Source: Stichopus chloronotus
Taxonomy: Eukaryota; Echinodermata; Holothuroidea; Aspidochirotida; Stichopodidae
DNA length: 64,000 nucleotides
Direction: 5' to 3'
Assembly: GCA_021234535.1 (NCBI GenBank)
Contig: SFZH01000008.1
Location: 22,407,091-22,471,090 of the forward strand
Shown: positions 1 to 12,400 of the stretch, one piece after another
Layout: every line of letters starts with the position of its first letter
Numbering within the stretch: the stretch's first letter is position 1
Translations under genes and position numbers: made by a program
The notes under the pieces: generated by a model
The model's input: only the letters and a program-made list of their open reading frames with translations
Databases searched by the model: none
What the model was told of the DNA's origin: nothing

Positions 1-227
1 CTGGTGTAGAAAAAATGAATGGCTGTATCAATGGACATATTGAAAGGAATTCATGGCTGTGTAAAGAATAAAGTCATGGCTGTTTAAATAATATGTAGTA
101 TGAATGTATGTATGAAAAGATATCAAACAACTCACAAGAAAAAAAGAAAATTATTCAGAAATTTATGATGACATGACTTGTATTTGAAGTCCTGAAGTAA
201 TAAATGTATCACTGACTGTGTTCACAG

Positions 228-484
228 ATGGATCCAAAGCATGGTTGGTACGTGGTCCAATACTGGAGATTATTAATGCTACTAGTGGGGAGCAACTCTC
301 TTCTCATGAGTTTGCTAAGTCCACTGAAGATCCGTCAATACACATCACTAGTCTCTCTGAGTTTTCATACCAAGGAGGACCTTCATTATTGTTAGGTTTT
401 AAGTCATCTTCAGGTCAAGGACTGGTGTGTGTCTATGACATGACAGTGGGAAAAGTCAAGCTGGCTGTAAAAATTCCTTTTGGG
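228..484 (+). CDS. AHCTF1: ELYS exon 1 of window (propeller start)
   Basis: The acceptor is ttcacag ending at 227 and the donor gtgagt starts at 485. The exon takes one base from an upstream exon outside the window and ends in phase 0. It encodes [16 protein letters not shown] and [16 protein letters not shown], matching the first propeller blades of ELYS, roughly residues 45-130 of the human protein. About 45 N-terminal residues are therefore missing to the left. Confidence 0.9.
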
Positions 485-3400
485 GTGAGTATTAAAAGAG
501 TTTTGAATTCAGGCAGTCCAGTATTATAATAACAAATGACATGAATTCAATAAATGTCCTTTACTCCTCAGGTCTCACAAAGACACATAAAACCAAAAAC
601 AATACAGTTTTTATCCTAAAAACACAGATCGGTGAGAAACTTGTACTTCTCACAGCCACAATAATGAATTGACTGATTGAATCCACTAAAACTGAGATTT
701 GATTGGCGTCAAGTCAAAACAATGGACTTCATGTAAGATGTCTATGGTTCTTGTAGTTGTTGGACCATCTAAAATTGATTTTGCTGGGATAGTGACGGAC
801 ATAGTTAAAACCTGTCTTAAAGTGGCAAAAAGTGGCAAAAGCCTTTAGCTGCCTCAGTCTTGAGGCCTCCATACATATAGCATTACAGCTTACAAGCCTC
901 TGTTCCAGGCTGGCCTCGAACTGCACTGACTCGACTGGAACACTGATTTACCGTGCCGTATGAAGAACCAAAATCTTGTCAAAGATTGAAGGAAATTAGA
1001 GCAGAAGGGGACCCTCCTATACTGGTCAGGGGAAACAGAATGAAGGTCAATGAAAATAGAAAACAATAGGAAGGCAAATTGAAAAAAAAAAAATAAAAGT
1101 ATGCAGGCATAAAGGAAAATGCATGCTTGTGTATGTTTAATGGCCTCCCACTGCAAAAGATTTCCAGTTAAAGGAGGGTTGGGTGTTGTAACATACATCT
1201 TACAAAGGTTTTTGCTCTTTCTTTCTCCATATCAAGTAGAGGCAATGTAACAGATTTGTGGTAAAAATGATGTACCAATGACAAATTTTGTAAGAGTGTG
1301 CCCCAGGATAGGGAATATTATCTGCTAACTAGGTATGCTTTTACTCGATTTGGAGTTCCAAAATTTATGTAAGATTTATTTTACAACTTCCCTTAAAGAA
1401 AGTACTAACACAGATTGCAAGAGTTTAGTGCAAGAGTTTTGTGGAGGAGCATGGGAAGGGGATATTTCTGGCTGTCTATTGAGTATTCCGGTATGCTCCA
1501 TGTCAACCGATGGAGGCACTCTGCTTTGGTAGCCTTCCCATGATTCCTCTCCAATGAAGTTTCACCTCATTTTTCAGTCACCATTTTGCGTTTTCTGGGG
1601 ATCCACATTTGGAGTGTGCCAGCATATTGTATGTGACTTTTAGGTACAGTCAAATATACAGTTGTGAGTTCTGTAACTTCTGTAGACAAGTCCCTATAGC
1701 CCATATAGACCTGGTTGACACCAGCAGTTATGTCAAATATAAGTACAAAATGCCTTTAAAATCTTCTCTTTGCCCTAAAGATTAACCCTCTACTCCCCAG
1801 CTCGTGATGAAAAATCCCGATATTTCCCTCTGCAATATGCTTGCCGAACACTGGAAAGCCTGTAATACTCTTAAACTATCATGAAAATGGAACTTAGTCA
1901 TTGTTCCAGATTAGAAAGTTTCCCTTTTTTCCCTTTTTTCTTGTTCCATGCAGGAATAAGAACAAAGATGAGCTATCTCTGCAATTATAAAGGTGGTGAC
2001 CATCCTTGCAAGTTTAACCAAAATTTTATGTCACCAGTTGTAATCTGCTCCGAACAAATATTTCATGCTGTTTTGTTAAAACTTGAACAGAACAGTTTGT
2101 TTTGTAGTTTTCTATCAGAGATGTACAGGAATATTGGTTCCAAGTTATGGCATGGCCCTTGTGGACTATTTCATGATGCAAACTGCTTACACTTCTAGAG
2201 AATATGTTGTACAGTATGGATGGTCTTTCATGATACATGATGAATAAATTTTGGTCAAAGGTTGTCTTGCATGGGCCATGTCTGCCATTTTACGAAATTT
2301 TGTGTCAATACTTGTTTCACAGTTTTTTCTCCCTCCCACATGTTTTAATGCATTTTCTTGAAACTTAACCGCAAAGTCATTGGGTGGGCCATCTGGGGTG
2401 TATGGGAATTGTGGTTGTATGGTCTTTATGGACCTTTTTATTAACCAAACAAACACTGCTCCTGCAGATTATGTTTACAGTGACGACTGTTGGTCATTTA
2501 TTCTTGGACCTTTTTTTTTTCTCATTGAGAGGGTTTGATCTATTGATGTGCATGCAGCCACACACCTGATGGGCCATTTCACTAACTTGTTCGAAATGCT
2601 TAAGTTCTCATTTTGAAGATTCCTCCATACGGTGTTGTTGAATTGTCCCGTTTATAGTTCTTCTGATACTGCGTGAGCCTTGAGTAATTTTTCGTGCATG
2701 GTCCTCGTGGACCATGTTGTGACATGATGGAAAACTTATGTTGTAGCTTCTGCGCAAATGTTTTTTGCGATACTTGGGTAGCGATTCTGTTGTGTTTCAG
2801 TAATTTGGAGTCTGAGATCATAGTGGACTCATGAAATTACAAGAGATACTGTACTTTTCCGACAGATATTTGGTAGGATTCAAAGCACCTTTGGTGCTCT
2901 GGTTATTTCTTTTCAAAACCAAAATGTTGTGAGTCCTGCTTCTGTTACTTAATTTGGTGAAAAGTTTTTAAGGGTATTGATAGCATGTTGGGTATTGATA
3001 CCATAATTTCACTCAAACAACGTAGTAGTCTTAACCAAATTTAGGATCTTTTACAGCCTAAATTTTATGTAAATTTTTTTATTTCCAAGGTTATGTCTGT
3101 GGAAATAGTCACGGAAGATGGAGGAATTAATGCACCAAATTTCTCCTTGAGTCAGCAAATGCAGAAGTGTTTTGGAATTGCAGCAGTGGGAACAGAGAAG
3201 GGACATTTGTACCTACTGGATCTACGAGTAGACGAGAGTGATGCCTCAAATGAAGAACAAGCTCGAGATTGCAAAGTTGTTTCCATGGAGACACCTCACC
3301 TGGAAAACCTACGACTCCGTTTGTCACAAAGACGAGAACATCTTTGTCTTGAACTGAATTGTGAGTATTGCAAAGTGATAGAGGACTCCAGGCTGATTTG

Positions 3401-6400
3401 TGAGTTACAGTGATCAGGATTCATCACATAGCAGCAGTGTTAGCTCTTTGATTGTTGAGCTGCTTTCAGGGCTCTCATTGGGTTCAGCACATAGTAGCGG
3501 TGTTAACTCTTTGATTGTTGAGCTGCTTTCAGGGCTCTCATTGGGTTCACACATAGCAGCAGTGTTAACTCTTTGATTGTTGAGCTGCTTTCAGGGCTCT
3601 CATTGGGTTCAGCACATAGTAGCAGTGTTAACTCTTTGATTGGTGTGCTGCTTTCAGGGCTCTCATTGGGTTCAGCACATAGTAGCAGTGTTAGCTCTTT
3701 GATTGTTGAGCTGCTTTCAGGGCTCTCATTGGGTCCATCACATAGTAGCAGTGTTAACTCTTTGATTGGTGAGCTGCTTTCAGGGCTCTCATTGGGTTCA
3801 CACATAGCAGCAGTGTTAACTCTTTGATTGTTGAGCTGCTTTCAGGGCTCTCATTGGGTTCAGCACATAGTAGCAGTGTTAACTCTTTGATTGTTGTGCT
3901 GCTTTCAGGGCTCTCATTGGGTTTATCACATAGTAGCAGTGTTAACTCTTTGATTGGTGTGCTGCTTTCAGGGCTCTCATTGGGTTTATCACATAGTAGC
4001 AGTGTTAACTCTTTGATTGTTGAGCTGCTTTCAGGGCTCTCATTGGGTTCACACATAGTAGCGGTGTTAACTCTTTGATTGTTGAGCTGCTTTCAGGGCC
4101 CTCATTGGGTTCAACTCATAGTAGCGGTGTTAACTCTTTGATTGTTGAGCTGCTTTCAGGGCTCTCATTGGGTTCAGCACATAGTAGCAGTGTTAACTCT
4201 TTGATTGTTGAGCTGCTTTCAGGGCTCTCATTTGGTTCAGCACATAGTAGCAGTGTTAACTCTTTGATTGTTGAGCTGCTTTCAGGGCCCTCATTGGGTT
4301 CAACTCATAGTAGCAGTGGTAACTCTTTGATTGTTGAGTTGCTTTCAGGGCTCTCATTGGGTCCAACTCATAGTAGCAGTGGTAACTCTTTGATTGGTGA
4401 GCTGCTTTCAGGGCCCTCATTGGGTTCAGCATATAGTAGCCGTGGTAACTCTTTGATTGGTGAGCTGCTTCCAGGGCTCTCATTGTGTTTTGCGTATCTT
4501 ATTCAATCATTGGACAAAGGGAAGCATGCATTCAATTCAGTCGATGGGAATAGGGGCTTATGTGCAATGAGATCAATCAGTGTGAAAAATGGTACAATAT
4601 GTGCATTTAGTTGAATCAGTTTTATAAGAAGGTTATGTGCATTCAAATTTAGTCCTTGAGATGAAGGTTATGTGCATTCAGTTCAATCAATGGAAATAGG
4701 GATGTGTGTATTCAGTTCAATAATAGGGAATAAGAATGAATTACTTCCAATGTGTAGGACAGATGGCAAGTTATAAAGAGACAATATAAGCCCAACCAAG
4801 GAATAGTGATATTGTGCAACACTCCACTTACTGAGTTTTACATTTTCATTAATCTTTAGAAAACCATAGGGTTTCATTCTGCATCTTCTGAATGAAGCCA
4901 GCTTTTTTGTCACTTGGTCTTCAGATTTCTCTGTTATTATGTAACTAACCAGACTGTCTTGTTGTTTTGTGAATTGCAATTTTTCTTGTCTGAATTATGC
5001 TAACTTTATGGTTAATATTTTCAGCTTTTGCCCACTCGTACTTTGCTTTCCGTTACTTGAGAGCAGATGAAGAAGTGCAGCGGGAGTATAATCCTGATGA
5101 TGTGTTTGTTTCAACTTTAACATACTTCCCTCACTCTGGAACGCTAGCTGTTGGTTTCAACTTTGGATGTTTCCAATTATGGCAATTGGCTGGTCCTACC
5201 CTTGAGTAAGTTACTACCTTTAAGTTGCTACCAGGTCTGTCACGGGACTTGAAGCCAATCCTCGAATATTAAGTAATACAGCCAGTCTGATGCTAACCTT
5301 AAGAGGACTGATAGCAACCTCAAGATGTGATAAGTAGTAAAGAAGGGCTGATAGTAACCTCTAGTTGATGTATAGTGGTATCATACATTGAAGGATCATC
5401 ATTTGATTAACCTTATTCTTTGAAAGATCTTCAGTCCAATGAGTGTCCTATGTTTTACGTCTATCAGTCTAGTTGTATTCTCATATTGGTATTGTTCCTT
5501 CCTCAAGGTATAGCAGTGCCCTCTGTTTTAGGATAGTCAGTCCAGTTTAAGTCTCACATTGTATTGCTTCTTTGCTTAGGTATAGCAATGCCCTATGTTT
5601 TAGGTTTGTCCGTCCAGTTTTGTCTCATAGTGTGTTGCTTATTTTCGTAGGTATCAGTGCACTCTCTTTTGGGTTTATCAGTCCAATTGTAGTCTCACAT
5701 TGTATTGTTTCTTTTCCCAGGTTTGGCAGTGCTTTATGTTTGTATTTGTTCAGTATTAGTCTCATATTGTGTTGTTTCTTCTCTTAGATATCTGTGCTCT
5801 TTGTATTGGGTTTATCAGTTTATCAGTCCAGTTTTAGTCTCACGTTGTATTGTTTCTTTCATAGGCATAACACTGTTCTATGTTTTAGGTTTATCAGTCC
5901 AGTTTAAGTCTTTTATTGTTTCTTTTCTTAGGTCTAGCAGCATCCTATGTTTTAAAATTGTCAGTTCAGTTTAATTCTCACATTGCATTGTTTCTTTTCT
6001 CTGGTATAGTAGTGTCCCTGTTTTATTTTTATCAGTCCAGTTTGAGTCTCACATTGTATTGTTTTCTTTTGTAGATCTAGCAGCATCCTATGTTTTAGGT
6101 TTATCAGTCCAGTTTTAGTCCCATACTGTATCGTTTCTTTTGTATAGCAGTGCCCTTTGTTTTAGGTTTATCTTGTTTTCGTGTCATATTGGTATTGTGT
6201 CTTTTCTTAGGTATCCAGTGCTTTAGGTTTATCAGTCCAGTTTTAGTCCCATATTGTATCGTTTCTTTTCTTTTGTATAGCAGTGCCCTTTGTTTTAGGT
6301 TTATCTTGTTTTCATGTCATATTGGTATTGTGTCTTTTCTTAGGTATCCAGTGCTTTAGGTTTATCAGTCCAGCTTTAGTCGTATTGCATCGTCTCTTTT

Positions 6401-9400
6401 CATAGGTATAGCAGTCCTCTAAGTCCTCAGCTGACTCCGGTGTCTTTCTTTGCAAGTCAAGAGCCAACAGATGACCCTCAGTATTTCTGTTACCTCTGGG
6501 TTGGAAGAGGACCCTTGCCTTGGGATTCAAAGTATGTTTGTGTTCTTTAATTTTTGGTGGACTGTGTCCCTCAAAATTAATGCATCTCTTTTAAAGGGGG
6601 CTCATTGAATTGGTATTGGTAACTTTGTGATGATTTAGTAGAGCACAAATACATGACAAAGCTTACAATTCGTGTAATTTTTCAAGTTTCACATCCAATG
6701 GTTCTGAAAACTGTCAATTTTACTTTATTAATTTTTTACCCTCACTTGCACTGGATGTTTGTATATGAATAGTACTTATGTAAAAAATGTCTTGTCATGG
6801 ATTTCAAAAACCAAATTTAATTGTTAATTACTCACTCATTAATGTTCCCTTGTATATGACACATGGAAATCCTCCTTGTTTGACCATTTGTCAATAGTAC
6901 TTGAAGGAAACTTCATCAGGTTTAAGGAAATCTAAGTTAATTTCATAAAGCAAGTCAATGAGCTTCCTTTAGTATCATGCATTGCAAGTTTGACTGGTGT
7001 ATGCCTCAACTCTGATATCATGTACTGCACATTCAACTGCTGTGTGCATGAGCCCTAATATCATACAATGCATATTGGACTGCTGTGTGTATGAGAGTTG
7101 TCATATACTGCAAGTCTGGTGTATACTTGAGCTAAAGTATCATCTACTGCACGTTTGGCTGGTGTGTACATTAGCTGTAAAGTCATTTGTGTGCAAGTGA
7201 GCCCAACACTGATTTTATTGAGTTGAGTTGAGTTTTTGGTTGGTATGTAGCTAGCTTGTCAAGTGTGCCAACTTATCATTGCTATTCATAGTGGTTAGAT
7301 TTGATATCTTTTGTGAGTTTTCTGTTGGTTCCACAGTCAAGATGTTCCAACTGATGTCCACCTATTTCAACTTTCCTATGAAGAAAAGACATACCATGGT
7401 TCTTATGGGCATCTGTTTAAGGTAAAACCAAAATTGTTAATAATCAAAATAAATCATATTTGAAAGTATTTTGTACAAAAGTAATTGTAAGTAAGTAGAT
7501 ATATAAATATTTTAAATGCAAACAGTTGTATGCATAACAAGTTGTGAAGTGTGAAGTTCGTTAAACTTAATAAGCTGTTGTAATGTTATGGTAATTTCCA
7601 ATTGTAATTGGTAGCACTTTTTTGGTAATGGATGGAAAATATAATTTTCTTGTAAAGTAGTTCTTCCAAAATAGTGTCATTCATCTGTATCTTCTCTGGT
7701 GTACCATGAGTACAAATTTTTCTGTCATCACAAATTTCAGTTCTACATTTTGTATATTCTGATAGAAGTATGTGTTTGGTCAAATCTCATAGTAATCAAA
7801 GACTCTATCTGTCTGTTCAAAACAGTGTTCATTTTGTATATCAGGGAACTTTTTTGTAATATTTTTTTGAAAAATGTGTTCCTTTTTGTCGCTCTAGGAA
7901 CTGAATAATTGCATACCAAGGTTTCAACATTATTTAACACATGATCCATACCTGTCTGTTGAGGAACTCTCACTAGGGAGTCGTCTGATTGGCTGCTGCA
8001 CTCTGGAGAGGATCCTATCACAAGAAGAAAATGATGACAAAGATACCTTTGATGAATCTGATGCTGAGGATGAAGAAGGTAAATACCTTCCATCCATCTG
8101 TCATCCTGGTTCAAACCAAATTCAATGATTTTCAGTCAGTCCGCTAGATTTCTCCTGAGATCTATCTAATAATACCCTTAAATCATTTTGGTTTATTCAC
8201 TTTGGACAGGTACATTTCCACTTTATTAAGAAGACTCTTAATATTTTTATAGCAAGATGTGCAACCTTGATTCTCTCTGCCTCTTGTATTTTATACCAAT
8301 CTGAAGACACAGATCCGTGCCACATTTCTTTCAGGAGAAATTTCATTAACTAGAGTTTTAATTACAAAAGGAAGAAGATTGGTTTATTTTTTGGGGGCTT
8401 AGCACTCACAATGTGGTTATTCGCAGTGTCATACATTTACCTCCAAACCTGTTTTTTAGTTTAAAAGAAATCTTCTGGAAATTTGGCAAATTGTCATGTA
8501 TTTTCGGACAAATAGACTATGTACTCTGTTTTTTATAGTTTTCTTACAACTGTATAAAGTATAGCCAGAGGACATTGTAAAATGCAGGAATAATAGCACA
8601 TTCTACTCTAAGTGACATTACTGTTTCTGTACTCTTGTAGCTTCTGAAAGTGACAGAACCTTGACTGGTTTTGTGTGGGAGGGACGTCCAGAGACCCCTG
8701 ATGGCCAGCTTGAGTCTAATCATTTTTTGGCCGTCTTTGATCTTAACCAGTGGTACTACGCACAGATGCCTGCAAGAGTCAAGTAAGATACTTGCTTTAA
8801 TTACACATCATTAAATTAAAAGTTCTTAGAGTGTGAAAATTGCCAGCAGATCATCATGTACAATGTGTGTAGTCAAACATATGAGATCACAGTGACTAAT
8901 CTCAGTTGAAACTGGTACTTGGTACCGGCAACAGTTTAATTGATAAAGTTAAAGTGAAATTACTTGAATTGTAATATATAGGCACTGACTATACTGAATG
9001 CCAGGTATTGGCTACACCAAATGCCAGGTATTGGCTATAGTGAATGCCAGGTATTGGCTATAGTGAATGCCAGGTATTGGCTACAAGGAGTGCCAGATAT
9101 TGGCTATACTGAATGCCAGGTATTGGCTATACTAAATGCTAGGTATTGGCTATGCTGAATGCCAGATATTGGCTGTACTGAATGCCTGGATTTGGCTATA
9201 CTGAATGCCAGGTATTGGCTGTTCTGAATGCCAGGTATTGGCTATTGTGAATGCCTGGTATTGGCTACAACGAGTGCCAGGTATTGGTTGCACTGCATGC
9301 CCGGTATTGGCTATACTAAATGCCAGGTATTGGCTATACTGCACATGGACATACATTTACAGGAAATTTCATTGACAATTAATCTTTGTCATTATTCATT

Positions 9401-12400
9401 AACATTATCAATATTCAATTTCGTCATCATTTTAGTCTTTAGTCACCTATTTTAACCGAATCTTTTAACAAGTAGAGGAGTGGCTTTGTGACTTGTTACA
9501 TTCGATAACTAGTAAATACATCCTTTCATACATATAGCACAAATACCCAATCCATGATAAAGAAATTACTCATTTTGTAACATTACTCATTTTCTTACTT
9601 CATGCTCGATATTGTTCAAGTTATGAAAAAAGCAATGTGTTGTCAGAAGCTTAGAAGTATCTCTTTCCTATGTTCATATGTCAATTAGAACTATAAGCTT
9701 CTTGTACATGTGCAAACTGATCTGCAGCAAAGAAATTGTAATTTGTTTTAAAATTACTGTAAAACGTTTCCATATCAAAGTATAGAGGATGTTTTTAAGT
9801 ATATGACCTTATGTACATCCAATCACTACATGAAGCTAGGCCCAGGAGCTTACTACAGGAACACCTTGTAAACATATCAGAACTTTTTAAAATTACCTCA
9901 AAACTTTTATTTTATTTTATTGATGTAGGAATACCATAACAACTAAAATAACTTAGAAAGTATTTTTTTGCTTAACACTGCTATTTTCTTGTGTTTTATT
10001 AAGTAATTTGGTAGAATATTTTGCACTATTCGGAGACCATAACCAGTCCAACTCATTTAATTTAGTGAGTTAGCAGTTGAGTTAGCGGTTAAGTTAGCAT
10101 TAGACATAGATCTATCATTGGATGCATACTAGTTGCAGGAGTGGATTTGGTTGGACTTTGTTGTTACAGTTTGAACAAACAAGAATGTTAAAAAGAGAGT
10201 CAAGTTAAAGACAAATACACACACACAGCACACACAGAGAAATTTATTTTAGTTCAAGCACTGGCTGGTATGTAAACAGTAGTAGAAGAAAGCTGATTAA
10301 TCTTCTCACCTGATTGCTCACTCATGCAAACAAAGATGAAAGGGAAAAAAAGACCTGATGCAGGTCATTATGGCTGAAATTGTTAAAGCTGTACACTGGT
10401 TTGTTGTATTTTAAACATGTTATAAACTTTGTGAATTTCTAAGATTCACTGAACACCTGTTGTTTATAACAATTGCGAGCCGCTTAGGCTTCCGCAGTAA
10501 CAGGAAAATCAGTACCGGTACTCACAGCACGTCAGTACCGGTATTGTTCAAAGTACCGATACTGACCATGTGTTCTATGTCATAAAAACATGAGGTTCTG
10601 CGCCATGTTCAAGGTGATAAAAACAAGAGGTTCTCTGCCCCTATATACTGTGGTAGTAATGCAGTAATTTGTATTCATGTCTTCTCGAAATTCACTGACA
10701 AAAAACACGAAACGGCAGGGAAAAAGTTTCATTTGTGCAGCTTCAGCGGGGTCTGAGAGCAGTACTGTATGCAATAACTAAATTGGCGACCAACTTTTTG
10801 CCGATGCAATCATGTGTCAACATACCCACTCAGTATTTGCAGCCAAGAAATTCTCAAATCAGGGGATCTGATTACTGTACATTACTTGCAAATTATTTCA
10901 TCACATAAAATTCTTCAAAACTTGTCTTGTTTTCTTGAAACTCTCTAAAAACAAACACTTTAACTGTCATGATACAAGCACACTACCGTATGTGTGTCGT
11001 ATAGTACTTGGTCGCTGCACTATTTCAACGATAAAAGTTAACCTGTTGTTTGACACCACTGTTCCAAGCTGGTCAAGCCGTCTATACCCTGCACCAAAGA
11101 CCACAATGTAGGATGATTGACAGCCTTGAAGTGTACAAATTCATAGATCGATTTGTTGATTTTACTTCCTGCGATTTCCGATAGCCAATCATGAGTTTAA
11201 AATGCAAGTGGCAGGCAGGACTTTCGTTCATAATGAGATGCAAGGCCAGGAACGTTGCTTGTGAATAAAATTTTCATTATTGATGTTGTAAATTCAGTAA
11301 TGTAAAAGTCCCTGTTTGTTGCAATTCATAGCAAAATTAGTGCTGGAAATCCTTCTTCCACCGAGTGTGCCTGCCTACCTATTTGTAGTCACTATAAGCT
11401 CAACAATTGAGTAATGAATGACACTGGATTACATGTGACAGCTGTAGCAGCAGGAAAAGTCATGCCAGAGATCTATGAGGCAGTTTAAGTTTACATTTTA
11501 AAACACAAAATTGCTCTTTACTTGAAAATGGAAGGAGGACTCTTTCTTATAGGTGAGGGAAATTCAAAATGTATTTTGAGTATGGTCTTTCCATCTGTGC
11601 AATTTCTGTGTTAATCTGAGTCAATTCGACAAAGTTACAATGATGCATACCAGTTCCACAAAATTTGAGTATGACACATTTCTGATGTAAATTTATTGGC
11701 TGGGATACTCTTAAATGTTTCTCTGGGGGTATTATCATAATGACCACTCCTTAGCATAGACTGATCAGCAGCTGATCAGCTATATATAAAGTTGACCGAC
11801 TTTGTGCTCGAATACTGTAAAAGCAATTTTCAAACATTTCAGACTGTTTCCACATTTTTTTTTATATCCAAGCAACCTGATTTCCATGAAGTTAGACCTA
11901 CCTAGCATGTTGTAGCATCTACATCCTACATGCGATAATAAACATCTTTATCCCAAACAGCAACTCGTAGTCACGATCCATCTGTAGGTCATAAAAAATG
12001 TCAAGTTGAATAAATTAAAGTGGAGCTGCCAAAAAAACCAGTTTATCAGCTTTTGTTTTTGTTTTGAACTTTGTTGTTGTTTTTCTTTTTCTTGCTCCAT
12101 TATCGTTAATTGATACAGACTCAATTATAATCAGCAAAGTACGGATTTTGTTTGCGGCTACATAGGAAATTGAGCGAAGGTTTTGAAACCAGTACGTTCA
12201 GACAATAGAGGGAAAAAGAGAGAAAAAAACACATAGCAAAAGCATTGCTGAGCGTGGATCAAACCTGTGACATCAACATTACAGACCTGCTAGAGTAACC
12301 AAATGAGCCAGATCATACTTAAGTGATAACAATGGGCTTAAGAAGTATACAAAAAACACTCAGACCCCAATGTAAATACTTCTTTATAGCTGAGTTGTTC

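Larger units (their letters stand above)
485..3089 (+). other. Intron 1 content
   Basis: AT-rich sequence. It holds a partial copy of the foldback family (about 1205-1310), an imperfect inverted repeat (about 1442-1553, arms around catgggaagg) and an old repeat with recurring ggccat and tggacc motifs (2140-2830). No further exon was found. Confidence 0.7.

Noticed and set aside
3503..4614. Leu/Ser-rich 21-residue repeat frames on both strands
   Set aside because: By-product of the 63-bp minisatellite; no start context, splice support or known domain.
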